A DNA stretch of 64,000 bases, taken from the NCBI RefSeq assembly GCF_022229015.1, contig NZ_JAKKFF010000446.1, positions 42,822-106,821 on the forward strand, written 5' to 3'. The position numbers were made by a program, and so were the translations under genes. The notes under the pieces were generated by a model. That model ran no database searches. It was not told where the DNA came from and saw nothing but the letters and a program-made list of their open reading frames with translations. This stretch comes from Micromonospora foliorum. GTDB lineage: Bacteria; Actinomycetota; Actinomycetes; Mycobacteriales; Micromonosporaceae. Positions 33,682-41,756 of the stretch are shown here, piece after piece; the stretch's first letter is position 1, and each line of letters begins with the position of its first letter.

Positions 33682-34847
33682 CCACGGTGGACGACCAGCG
33701 GATCGCCGCACTGCTGCGGTCGGTGCCGGTTCCCGAGCCGCGGGTCGACGTGAGCCGGGCGGTCCGCGACGGCCGGCGGCGCCGCAGGCGTCACCGCGTC
33801 GGTGGGATCGCCGCGCTGACGGTGCTGGCCGGGGTCGGCGTCGTGGGTGCCGTTCAGGTCGGCGGGACCGCCAGCGCGCCGACGCCGACCACGCCGGCGC
33901 TCGCGGTGTCACCGGCCGAAACCGGGTCGGCCGCTGCGCGCCCGCCGGTCACCTGCCAGGCGTCGTGGTTGTCGCAGCCGATCGACGGTCCGGTCGCGGT
34001 GGCCAACAGGGTCGACCCCACCGGGCGGCACATCGTCGGTGACATCGGCACCGGGCAGGAGGACGGGCGGGTCGTGCTCTGGACCGACGGCCGGCCGGTC
34101 GTCCTGCCGGCGGCCGCGCGGCACGCGGCGGCGGTCAACGCCAGCGGCCATGTGGTCGGCACCAACGGCGACGGCACCGGGTGGGTGTACCGGGATGGGA
34201 AGCTGCGTTTCCTGGCCACGCCGCCCGGTTACGACGCGGTGCTCGTGCACGCGGTCAACGGCCGGGGCGACATCGTCGGCACCGCCCGCAGGTCCGACGA
34301 CTCGCACCACGCCGTGCTGTGGTCGACGGACCACCCGCAGCGGTACCGGCTGCTCGGCCAGCGCGGATCGTCGGCGACCGGGATCACCGAGGACGGCACG
34401 ATCGTCGGCACGATGGGCGAACTGCCCTACCGGTGGACGCCGCAGGGCGTCGGGGGGGCGCTGTCGGTGCCCGACGGCTACCCGCGTGCGTCGGTCGACT
34501 CGGCGCACGGCGAATGGGCGATCGGCATGGTTCCCGGCGGCCAGCAGGGCGGCGCCGTGCAGATGCTGCCGGTGCGGTGGAACCTCGCCACCGGGGCGGT
34601 GAACCTGTTGCCCTTCCCCGGGGCGGCCGGCATAGCCGGCAATGGTGAGGTGTTGGTCGCCGACGGCACACCGCTGGTCGTGGCCCCGGACGGCACCTCC
34701 CGTCGGCTGCCGGGCCGACCCGAGGTCCGGGCGACCGAGGCGGGCACGTACACGGCCGAGGGGATCAGCGACGACGGTCTGACGGTGGTCGGGGCCGTCT
34801 ACGAGAACCAGGCGTATCGGCCGCTGGTGTGGCGGTGCACCCGCTGA
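33678..34847 (+). CDS. Membrane protein with extracytoplasmic propeller, probable anti-sigma factor
   Basis: 389 residues. About 40 residues inside the cell end in an Arg cluster (DGRRRRRRHR), then one membrane helix (GGIAALTVLAGVGVVGAVQV, about 43-62), a Pro/Thr/Ala linker and an outside domain of repeated motifs like HAVNGRGDIVGTARR, ITEDGTIVGTMG and ISDDGLTVVGAVYEN, the pattern of HAF-type beta-propeller repeats. Coupled to the sigma factor gene by a 4-nt overlap. The short inner part could bind the sigma factor and the propeller could sense an outside signal; no zinc anti-sigma motif is present, so this is inference. Confidence 0.72.
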   Translation: MTTVDDQRIAALLRSVPVPEPRVDVSRAVRDGRRRRRRHRVGGIAALTVLAGVGVVGAVQVGGTASAPTPTTPALAVSPAETGSAAARPPVTCQASWLSQPIDGPVAVANRVDPTGRHIVGDIGTGQEDGRVVLWTDGRPVVLPAAARHAAAVNASGHVVGTNGDGTGWVYRDGKLRFLATPPGYDAVLVHAVNGRGDIVGTARRSDDSHHAVLWSTDHPQRYRLLGQRGSSATGITEDGTIVGTMGELPYRWTPQGVGGALSVPDGYPRASVDSAHGEWAIGMVPGGQQGGAVQMLPVRWNLATGAVNLLPFPGAAGIAGNGEVLVADGTPLVVAPDGTSRRLPGRPEVRATEAGTYTAEGISDDGLTVVGAVYENQAYRPLVWRCTR

Positions 34848-34967
34848 CGGTTTGATCGGCTCGGCCTCGAACTCCGTCGTGGGGGCGTGCCGTCCGGACC
34901 GTTTCAACCGAGCGGGTCCGTGGGTACGCTCCCACCGGCTGATCACCCCGATCGACGGAGAATTCCC

Positions 34968-35357
34968 GTGATTATGGCTCTGCTGCTCGACCTCGCCAAC
35001 ATCGTCGGTGGCTTCCTGCTCGCCGTGGCGGTGCTGCGGCTGCTGCCACGGGTCGGCGACGACCTGGGCCGCCTCGCCGGCCGGGCCGCCCCGATCGCGT
35101 GGGTGGTCGGCCTCGTGGCGTTGGTGACCGGCGGTTACTACCTCATCGTCCACCTGGTGTCCGGGCCCCGGGTGTTCCACTTCGAGGTGGTGGGGATCGG
35201 TGTGGGGCTCGCCCTGCTGTGGGGCCGGTTGACCGGGCGGTCGACGCCGCGCGACGATCAGTCGGACGGCGCCATCGGTGTCCGACTGTTGCTCGCGATC
35301 TTTGGCCTCATCGCGATCGTCGTGGGCGTCCAGGGGCTGTTCACCCCGGACGGCTGA
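34968..35357 (+). CDS. Small membrane protein with four helices
   Basis: 129 residues from GTG at 34968, with GGAG 7 nt upstream; the in-frame ATG at 34974 is the alternative. Four hydrophobic segments with short polar turns (RLLPRVGDDLGRL; HLVSGPRVFHFE; GRSTPRDDQSDG). No family recognised. Converges on the gene at 35373 with 15 nt between stops. Confidence 0.72.
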   Translation: MIMALLLDLANIVGGFLLAVAVLRLLPRVGDDLGRLAGRAAPIAWVVGLVALVTGGYYLIVHLVSGPRVFHFEVVGIGVGLALLWGRLTGRSTPRDDQSDGAIGVRLLLAIFGLIAIVVGVQGLFTPDG

Positions 35358-35372
35358 CGGCGAGTGCCCGGG

Positions 35373-35768
35373 TCACGTGGTGGACGGTCGCGGCGCCCAG
35401 GTGCCCGCGGCGCTGGCGATCAGGAGTATCACCGCTGGTAGGAACGCGACACCGATGCCCAGCCCGAGCAGCAGGCCCCATCCGGTGAGGATGAGCGCGG
35501 CCACCAGATCGGCGACCACTGTCAGTCGACCGATCCGCTGCGCGAGAACGGGCAGCAGTGCCGCGACCACGGGAACGCCGAGCAGATAGCTGGCCGCGGT
35601 GCCCGAGTCGTCCACGGTGAAGGGAGCCAGCACGGCGGCCACCAGCGTGGTGATCGCCAGGGCCGACCATCTGAGCACCGACCGGGTGTTGGCCGGCTTG
35701 CGGACCAGGACCACGAGACCGACGAGCAGGACGCCCACGATTGCGCCGACGGCCGTCAGACCAGTCAT
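35373..35768 (-). CDS. Small membrane protein with four helices
   Basis: 131 residues, four hydrophobic helices, of which the first begins directly at the N-terminus (MTGLTAVGAIVGVLLVGLV). Very few charges apart from RKPANTRS after helix one. GAGGAG lies 6 nt before the ATG. Unrecognised; possibly an unannotated DUF-type protein. It faces the similar-sized membrane protein gene at 34968, but I see no sequence similarity between them. Confidence 0.72.
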   Translation of the reverse strand: MTGLTAVGAIVGVLLVGLVVLVRKPANTRSVLRWSALAITTLVAAVLAPFTVDDSGTAASYLLGVPVVAALLPVLAQRIGRLTVVADLVAALILTGWGLLLGLGIGVAFLPAVILLIASAAGTWAPRPSTT

Positions 35769-35938
35769 CTCGTTCTCCTCGACCGCCGCGGGAGGAACTT
35801 CATCGAAGGCGGCGGATCGTCGCCTCCGCTTCCCACGATACGGCTGGTCGGCCTAACTGCACGAGCTCCCAGCCTCCTCGTTCCGGACGGTGCGGCGTCG
35901 GCGACGTCTGCTGGCACCGGTACCGATGGGCTCGCTCG

Positions 35939-36664
35939 CTAGCGCCGGGCCGCCGTGCGGAGAATGCCGTTGAGGCCCTCCTCGAACAGCAGGTCGTCGT
36001 CCCATTGGGTGTCGTCGAGGTGGCCAGAGGCATCGAGGGTTGGATAGGCGTCGGCGTGCGCGACGATATGGGCCCGGGCCGCGGCCCGGGTTTCAGGCTC
36101 CGCGGTCCGTCGCCAGGTGGCTTCCGTGAGCGAGGCGCCGATGACGTAGTTGGCCAGCAGGCGCGTGGTCACCGCGAGGTGAAGCCCGCTGCAGCCGCCG
36201 CGTACCAGCGCCGATTGCAGGAACTCGGTGCGGGCCAGGACGTTGGGACCGAGCATGGGGCGCCCGACGAGCCCTGGCGCCCAGGGGTGGTCGAGCATGG
36301 CACCGCGCCAGGCACGAGCGAGGACGCGGATGTCCTCCGGCCAGTTGTCGCTCGCGTCCGGAACCGGTACGTCGCCGAAGATCCGGTCGACGGCCAGGTC
36401 CAGCACGTCGTCCTTCGTCCGCACGTGCCAGTACAACGCGGTCGCCGTCACGTCGAGCCGCTGCGCGAGGCAGCGCATCGTCAGGCCCTCGGCGCCAAGC
36501 TCGTCCAGCACGATCACCGCCGCGTCCACAATGCGCTCGATGCTCAGTGGCGGCTTGCGCCGCGCCCGCGACGGCGCCGCACGCAGCCATACCGGCGGTG
36601 CGGTGCCGTTGTCCTGGCGTGCCATCGACGGCGAGGTGGACATACCGGGTTCGACGGTGGTCAT
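35939..36664 (-). CDS. TetR family regulator with a class A-like ligand domain
   Basis: About 241 residues. The HTH is at roughly 40-85 (IERIVDAAVIVLDELGAEG then MRCLAQRLDVTATALYWHVRTKDD), with TALYWHV as in TetR itself. The C-terminal domain has LLANYVIGASLTEATWR, typical of the TetR_C (PF02909) group. TAGGAT lies 7 nt before the ATG at 36664, so this mRNA may be leaderless. It is divergent from the 76-residue protein gene at 36760, which it may regulate; the AT-rich stretch CTATTTAACG between them is the likely control region. Confidence 0.88.
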   Translation of the reverse strand: MTTVEPGMSTSPSMARQDNGTAPPVWLRAAPSRARRKPPLSIERIVDAAVIVLDELGAEGLTMRCLAQRLDVTATALYWHVRTKDDVLDLAVDRIFGDVPVPDASDNWPEDIRVLARAWRGAMLDHPWAPGLVGRPMLGPNVLARTEFLQSALVRGGCSGLHLAVTTRLLANYVIGASLTEATWRRTAEPETRAAARAHIVAHADAYPTLDASGHLDDTQWDDDLLFEEGLNGILRTAARR

Positions 36665-36759
36665 GGGGGCCATCCTAAACACGTGGACAGGCTATTTAAC
36701 GACGGTAAGGTAGGTGTCCGTACGTAAGCTGCGTTGACGGTTGCCAAGGAGGTTCCGGC

Positions 36760-36990
36760 ATGCCTCTCCTGCGAGTCCACCTCGACAGCGACCGGACCAC
36801 CGCCCGTCGGGTGCTGCAACTGCACCAGCAGGGCAGGTTCCATCACGAGTCACGGGAGGCGGCCCGGGAGCAGGCGTGGCGCCAGGGTCGCACCCCGGCC
36901 GGTGACCCGGTCTTCGTCGGCATCACCAACGGGCGCCGCAACGTCCAGCTGCTCTACGACGTCGAGGTCTACACCGACGCAACCCGTTGA
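36760..36990 (+). CDS. Small hypothetical protein
   Basis: 76 residues, soluble, rich in Arg, His and Gln (RRVLQLHQQGRFHHESREAA is its helical core) with a beta-strand C-terminus (RRNVQLLYDVEVYTD). AAGGAGG precedes the ATG by 7 nt, which makes translation very likely. No known domain. Divergent from the TetR gene and converging with the hydrolase gene after 7 nt. Confidence 0.7.
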   Translation: MPLLRVHLDSDRTTARRVLQLHQQGRFHHESREAAREQAWRQGRTPAGDPVFVGITNGRRNVQLLYDVEVYTDATR

Positions 36991-36997
36991 GCAGGGG

Positions 36998-37873
36998 TCA
37001 GCCCGCGTCCAGTACCTCCCGCAGTCGCGCGGCGAACTCCTCGGGCTTGCCCGCGTAGCCGAACTCGCCGCCGAGGAACCCGCCGTGGTGGCTCGGGAAC
37101 ACCACGGCCTCCTGGCCGAGCAGCGCCGCGAGGCCCAGGGCGGTGCGAGCGGTGTACGTGCCGGCCGACTCCTCACCGACAGCGACCACGATCCGGGTGG
37201 GCGCAGCGGTGAGCAGGCTCGCGTCGGGACGATAGTCGGTGATCGCCCACGAGCTCTTTGACAGCAGCGGATCGTCGCGGCTGCCGTCGTCGTCGGCGGG
37301 CATGCCGAACATCGCCGGGTCGGGGGTGGGCTGGGCGAAGTAGGCATCGGTGAACTCGCCCTGCCACGACGTCATCGCGATGAACGCGGCCATCCCGGCA
37401 CCCGAGCCCTTCGCCTGGTACGCCTCGTAGAAGCCGGCCCGGGCGCGCTCGGCGGCCGTGGCGTCGGGGAGCACGGCGTTGATCGGCGGTTCGTGCGCCA
37501 CCAGGGTGGCGACGTCGCCGGGGTGGGTGGCGACCAGTTCGAGTGCGGTCACCGCACCGCCGCTGCTGGCGAACACGTCGACCGGACCGACGTCGAGCGC
37601 CTCGACGAGCGCATGCAGGTCGGCGGCCTGCTGCTGCGGCGTGTGGTCGGATCGACCGTCCTTGCGGACGCTGCGGCCCAGACCACGCGGGTCGTAGGTG
37701 AGGACCGTGCGGTCCGTGAAGTGTGGGGCGAGCGCTCCGAAGCCCTCCGCCGTCATCGGCTGGCCGATCATGAGCAGCACGCGATGGGCGCCAGTGGGAG
37801 GTAGCGGGCCGCGGACGTCGTAGACCAGGTCGACGCCGGGAATGACCAGGGTGTGCGTCTGGATGTCCTGCAT
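36998..37873 (-). CDS. Alpha/beta hydrolase
   Basis: 291 residues. Nucleophile elbow FASSGGAVTAL (Ser near residue 103), oxyanion region LLMIGQPMTAEGFG, and a likely catalytic His in PSHHGGFLG close to the C-terminus. The family is broad (esterases, lactonases, haloperoxidase-like); the substrate cannot be named. No signal peptide. TAGTCT lies exactly 6 nt before the ATG and there is no ribosome binding site, so the mRNA is probably leaderless. Confidence 0.85.
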   Translation of the reverse strand: MQDIQTHTLVIPGVDLVYDVRGPLPPTGAHRVLLMIGQPMTAEGFGALAPHFTDRTVLTYDPRGLGRSVRKDGRSDHTPQQQAADLHALVEALDVGPVDVFASSGGAVTALELVATHPGDVATLVAHEPPINAVLPDATAAERARAGFYEAYQAKGSGAGMAAFIAMTSWQGEFTDAYFAQPTPDPAMFGMPADDDGSRDDPLLSKSSWAITDYRPDASLLTAAPTRIVVAVGEESAGTYTARTALGLAALLGQEAVVFPSHHGGFLGGEFGYAGKPEEFAARLREVLDAG

Positions 37874-37978
37874 CCGATGAGACTACGGCCGGCTGACCTG
37901 TGTCAGGGTGCCGTGCGGGCGGCGAGCCATCGGTTCTTCGGGACGGCGCTCGTGCCCTGGCGGGGAAGAGGTCAGGTG

Positions 37979-38323
37979 CTACCGATCGGTGGCGCGGCGA
38001 ATGGCCGCGGCCATCTGCGACGAGTCATGCCCGGACTCGACTCCGTCGACGAGAATCAGCTCGCCGGTGAGGTGCCTCGTCCGCAAGGGCTTGATCTCCT
38101 GATAATCGCTGGACTGGTACCAGGAGCGGGCCTGCTGCAGGTCGGGAAACTCAATGACGATCAGGTCGCCCGGCCAGTCGCCCTCCAGGACGTCGATAGC
38201 ACCGCCGTGGACGATGAACCGGCCCGCGAAAGGCGCGAGGGTGGCGTCGATTCGCTCCAGGTACGTCAGCACCTCGGCGTGGACGGGTGCCTTGCGGAGG
38301 TGGGCGAGTGCGTACGCGGTCAT
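37979..38323 (-). CDS. DUF1330 family protein
   Basis: 114 residues, a dimeric alpha/beta-barrel (ferredoxin-like) fold. Typical pattern: YALAHLRKAPVHAEVLTYLER, FIVHGGAIDVLEGDW, then VIEFPDLQQARSWYQSSDYQ with the conserved Trp-Tyr. Function not established for the family. AAGGACGGAC lies upstream of the ATG. It is divergent from an XRE regulator gene, and a palindromic operator lies between, so it is a likely target. Confidence 0.9.
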   Translation of the reverse strand: MTAYALAHLRKAPVHAEVLTYLERIDATLAPFAGRFIVHGGAIDVLEGDWPGDLIVIEFPDLQQARSWYQSSDYQEIKPLRTRHLTGELILVDGVESGHDSSQMAAAIRRATDR

Positions 38324-38440
38324 GATTGTCCGTCCTTCGCGTCTGGTTTTCTGACATGGGTCGCGGTGGTGGCCGCCGCCTCACGGCAGCGGATCGGTCG
38401 TTCCGGAAGCGATCTTTCCGACGTCGTGGTGGGCTGTCGA

Positions 38441-38455
38441 TTACCTCTGAGGTAA
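38441..38455. promoter_or_regulatory. Palindromic operator of the XRE regulator
   Basis: TTACCTCTGAGGTAA is a perfect inverted repeat of 7 bp around one base, placed between the divergent DUF1330 and XRE genes, directly before the leaderless XRE promoter (-10 TACGGT 38479-38484). Its 13-bp core recurs at 44889-44901. Confidence 0.65.
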
Positions 38456-38490
38456 TGGCCCGGCTGTCGGTGCGGAAGTACGGTCGGCGA

Positions 38491-39336
38491 GTGACGATCT
38501 CGACCTGGCACGGGCGACCAGTGGGGGAGTTGCTGCGCGACTGGCGCCGGACTCGCGGAATGAGCCAGCTCGACCTGTCGATCGAGGCGGGAGTGTCGAC
38601 CCGGCATCTGAGCTTCGTCGAGACCGGGCGATCCCGGCCGAGCCCCGACCTCATCCTGCGGCTGGCCGAACACCTGGAGATGCCGCTGGCCGAGCGCAAC
38701 ACGATGCTGCTGGCCGGCGGCTACGCGCCTGCCTACCCCCGCCACGAACTGAGCGACCCCGAGCTGGCACCGGTACGTGCCGCCGTACGGCAGATCCTCG
38801 ACGGTCACCGCCCGTACCCTGCGCTGCTGGTGGACCAGCACTGGCACCTCGTCGACGCCAACCCTGCCGTCGCCCTGTTCACCATGGACGCGCAGCCGCA
38901 CCTGCTCGCCCCACCGATCAACGTGCTGCGCCTCAGCCTGCACCCCGACGGTCTGGCACCGCGCATCGTCAACCTGCCCGAGTGGCGTGCCCACCTGCTG
39001 CAACGGCTGCACCAGCAGGCGGCGTCAACCAACGACCCGATCCTGTACGACCTGCACGAGGAGCTTCGCGGCTATCCCGGTGGCGACGTCGACACGACAC
39101 CGGTCAGCGATGCCCTCTCCCGTGTCCTCGTCCCGCTGCGATACCGGCACGCTGACCAGGAGTTGTCCTTCGTCAGCACCACGACCCTCTTCGGTACGCC
39201 GCGGGATGTCACAGTCGCCGGGCTGGCCGTCGAGGCGTTCTTTCCCGCTGACTCGGCGACCACGCAAGCCCTCCGAGCCCGTGCCGATCGTGACTCGGCT
39301 GCCGCCCGTCACCCTGCCGGAGCGGGCGGCGGCTGA
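38491..39336 (+). CDS. XRE family regulator with MmyB-like ligand domain
   Basis: 281 residues. HTH at about 8-65 (GELLRDWRRTRGMSQLDLS, then VSTRHLSFVETGRSRPS). The C-terminal part (YPALLVDQHWHLVDANPAVALF and AFFPADSATTQAL) is the PAS-like MmyB domain, which binds fatty-acid-like ligands in its structural relatives. Start: GTG at 38491, 6 nt after TACGGT, so probably leaderless; the upstream ATG at 38455 would place the operator over the start codon. Divergent from DUF1330, which in many actinomycetes is next to this kind of regulator. Confidence 0.88.
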   Translation: MTISTWHGRPVGELLRDWRRTRGMSQLDLSIEAGVSTRHLSFVETGRSRPSPDLILRLAEHLEMPLAERNTMLLAGGYAPAYPRHELSDPELAPVRAAVRQILDGHRPYPALLVDQHWHLVDANPAVALFTMDAQPHLLAPPINVLRLSLHPDGLAPRIVNLPEWRAHLLQRLHQQAASTNDPILYDLHEELRGYPGGDVDTTPVSDALSRVLVPLRYRHADQELSFVSTTTLFGTPRDVTVAGLAVEAFFPADSATTQALRARADRDSAAARHPAGAGGG

Positions 39337-40316
39337 CGGAGCGCGTCGTCGATGATGCCGGGCATCCGCCGGGCCACTCCGGCGAGAAGATCCGCGACCT
39401 GCACGCGCGGATCGTCGCGGGAGTCGACCATCACCAGCCCTGCCAGGGGTGACACCCCGTTCGGCAACGTCCCGGCCCGGTCGACGCCGGCCGACGGTGG
39501 GTGGCCATCATCGGCCAACACCCGCTGGAGGCGGGTCAGCCGGTCGGCCGTCAGGGCGCTCTGCTCGTCGTGGGTCACCAGCACCTGCCGCTGACCGCCG
39601 CTCCAGGACAGGACCGTCTCCGCCAGCGCCGGCAGCAGCGGTTCCAGTGGGGGAGGGACCGTGCGGTCGTCGACGTCGAGCCTGGCCACCACGGCGCGCA
39701 CGTGGCTCGGGCCGAGCCCGTCGAGGACGGCGTCGGCCACCGCGCCGAGCCCGTGTCGCCGCAGCGCGTCGCGGGCCTGGAAGAACCGCCGCACCGTCTG
39801 GTCGACCGGAAGCCGCCGCTTCATCCGAACCAGGTCGACGAACGCCGACAGGAAGGCGTCCCAGTCGCTTCCGGTCGAGCGGCCGGCCTCGTACAGGGCG
39901 AGAGCGGCCGGATGGTGCTCGCGAGCAAGGCGGGTGCCCGCCGCGTACGACGGCTCGGTCAGCAGAAAGTCGACGACCCGGGTGACGAGGAAGAACTCCT
40001 TGTCGATGAGGTGGACGTGCGCGCGGCCGGCCAGCGCCGCCAGGAACCACTCCAGTGCCTCGTCCGCGCCCGAGCCGCGCAGGAACCGCCCGGACTTGAG
40101 TTCGTGCGGTGCGAACCGGAACCCGGACCGCAGGGCGGTGATGAGCGCGACGGCTTCGTCGAGGGTCAGGTCGACGCTCGCGTGCGTGATCACCGGGGCA
40201 GCCGAATGCAGCAGGTTCGTGCCCGAGAACCCCGACTCGTCGCAGGCGATCTCCACGACGGCCCCGACCACCACCGCGCCGCCCGGCGGTAGTCCACCTT
40301 GAAGGGGCGACCTCAC
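39309..40316 (-). CDS. DUF3800 family protein
   Basis: 335 residues. The N-terminal EIACDESGFSG and the C-terminal VMVDSRDDPRVQVADLLAG carry the acidic residues (D-E and D) that mark DUF3800, which has an RNase H-like fold. Members are often encoded near mobile or defence genes, but no such genes lie here. The activity is unknown. GTG start at 40316 has GGGAG 7 nt upstream. Its 3' end overlaps that of the XRE gene by 28 nt on the other strand. Confidence 0.78.
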   Translation of the reverse strand: MRSPLQGGLPPGGAVVVGAVVEIACDESGFSGTNLLHSAAPVITHASVDLTLDEAVALITALRSGFRFAPHELKSGRFLRGSGADEALEWFLAALAGRAHVHLIDKEFFLVTRVVDFLLTEPSYAAGTRLAREHHPAALALYEAGRSTGSDWDAFLSAFVDLVRMKRRLPVDQTVRRFFQARDALRRHGLGAVADAVLDGLGPSHVRAVVARLDVDDRTVPPPLEPLLPALAETVLSWSGGQRQVLVTHDEQSALTADRLTRLQRVLADDGHPPSAGVDRAGTLPNGVSPLAGLVMVDSRDDPRVQVADLLAGVARRMPGIIDDALRQPPPAPAG

Positions 40317-40417
40317 CCCCGAGCTCCCGCCATGCCGCCCATGGTCACCCGTGTGCCGGCGGAGAACAACCCGATTGCGTACGGGAGCGGCTGTGCGCGA
40401 TGCCCGATGATCGGTGC

Positions 40418-41404
40418 ATGAAGGCGGCGACCTGGCGGGTGGTGGGGCGGTCGATCCCCGGACCGATGGCTCTGGCGGTGTGGCTGCTGGTGACGGTGCC
40501 GGCCCCGCTGGTCTTCTTCGAGTGGACGCACCGGTGGGAGGAGAACGCCAGGGTCGGCGCGGCGGTGTGGTGGACCGTGGCGGCGGCGCCCGTCCTCGCG
40601 GCCACGGTGGCAGCGCGGCGACCCGGTCCGCGTCGTGCCGGGCGGGCCCTGGTCGCGGCGGTGGTCGCGGTCACGCTGGTCAGCGCGGTGTTCGTGGGTA
40701 CGACGATGGCGGTCTACCGGTGGGTCATCCCGCTCACCGGGTCGGCGCCGTGGCGGAGCGTACTGGTCGGGAGCGTTCTGCTGGCCGCCTGCGGCGCGAC
40801 GGTCGGCCACCCGCTCGCCCGAGGCCGGGAGCGGCCGGACCATCCACCGGCCCGACGTGGTTACGTCGCCGGGGCGATCGTCGCCATGGTGGGTGCCCTG
40901 CTCGGGCAGGCGACGGTCCAGCTCGGTGCGGAGGGCAGCACGGAATCGCAGGACTGGGTCGAGTACGGGGCGGTCGGACCGTATGCGGCCTCGGCCAGCC
41001 ACTCGGGCGGGCTGAGGCTGCCGGCAGCCGGCCGGTACGCGGTCTTCGCCGTGGGTTCCGCGCCGCGAGATCCGGACTGCCGGGTCACCGGCGTCGATCA
41101 GGTGGTCGTGTCGGCGACGGTGGTCACCATCGCGCCGGGCGACTACGGGGGCGACTACGCCTCGTACGCCTGGGTCGCCTCCTTCGACGTGCCCGTGCCC
41201 GGCGCCTATTCGTTGTCCTGCCGAACCTGGGACCAGCAGGCGTCGTACACCGTCGGAGAGATCCCGCGGATCCGCGGTGCGGTGGGCGCGCTGATCCACT
41301 GGCCGCTGATCGCGGTCTGGTTGCTCGGTGCCATCCCTGGTCTGCTGATCATCGCGGACACCGGTTGGCGGCGTGCCGAGCGACAGTCGCGCACCCTGAT
41401 GTGA
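40418..41404 (+). CDS. Membrane protein with an extracytoplasmic beta domain
   Basis: 328 residues. Five hydrophobic helices fill about residues 10-170, then a beta-rich domain outside the membrane (SGGLRLPAAGRYAVFAVGS, two to three cysteines: DPDCRV and SLSCRTW) and a last membrane helix (LIAVWLLGAIPGLLIIADT). No family recognised. The ATG at 40418 lies 6 nt after GATGAT without a ribosome binding site; ATG at 40400 is the alternative. Function unknown. Confidence 0.68.
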   Translation: MKAATWRVVGRSIPGPMALAVWLLVTVPAPLVFFEWTHRWEENARVGAAVWWTVAAAPVLAATVAARRPGPRRAGRALVAAVVAVTLVSAVFVGTTMAVYRWVIPLTGSAPWRSVLVGSVLLAACGATVGHPLARGRERPDHPPARRGYVAGAIVAMVGALLGQATVQLGAEGSTESQDWVEYGAVGPYAASASHSGGLRLPAAGRYAVFAVGSAPRDPDCRVTGVDQVVVSATVVTIAPGDYGGDYASYAWVASFDVPVPGAYSLSCRTWDQQASYTVGEIPRIRGAVGALIHWPLIAVWLLGAIPGLLIIADTGWRRAERQSRTLM

Positions 41405-41756
41405 TCGGGCTCGGCTGCTCGCCTCCGTACATCTGATGTATGTCCATCCGGGTGGGTGGCCGTGAGGGCTAATCTCGCGATCCACACTGCGCCGCCGCCT
41501 CGTTTCGCCGCTGCTCACCCGTCCCTGCGTCTTGCTGACCGGCCGGATGAGCACCGTGATCACCCATCGATCGACCGTTGCCTATTCTGTGGCCCCGGAG
41601 TAACCTTCCCGAAACACATCAGATGTCTGGCTCGTCAAGGCCTGCGTCCGCCTGCTCCGGCAGGGTTCCGGTTGGCCCCACCAAGCGGATCCCCATGTCG
41701 AGTCCCACAGTTGTCACGCTTCGGGGTGGCCGGACTGGTCACCGTTTGGAGGATCG
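41405..41756 (+). promoter_or_regulatory. Control region of the GH95 gene with two ACATC-N-GATGT palindromes
   Basis: ACATCTGATGT (41429-41439) and its exact complement ACATCAGATGT (41616-41626) are perfect inverted repeats 187 bp apart. A -10-like TATTCT (41583-41588) lies between them, so the second site would be about 20 nt inside the transcript. Two equal sites at this distance suggest a repressor that loops the DNA. No gene was found in this stretch on either strand. Confidence 0.5.
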
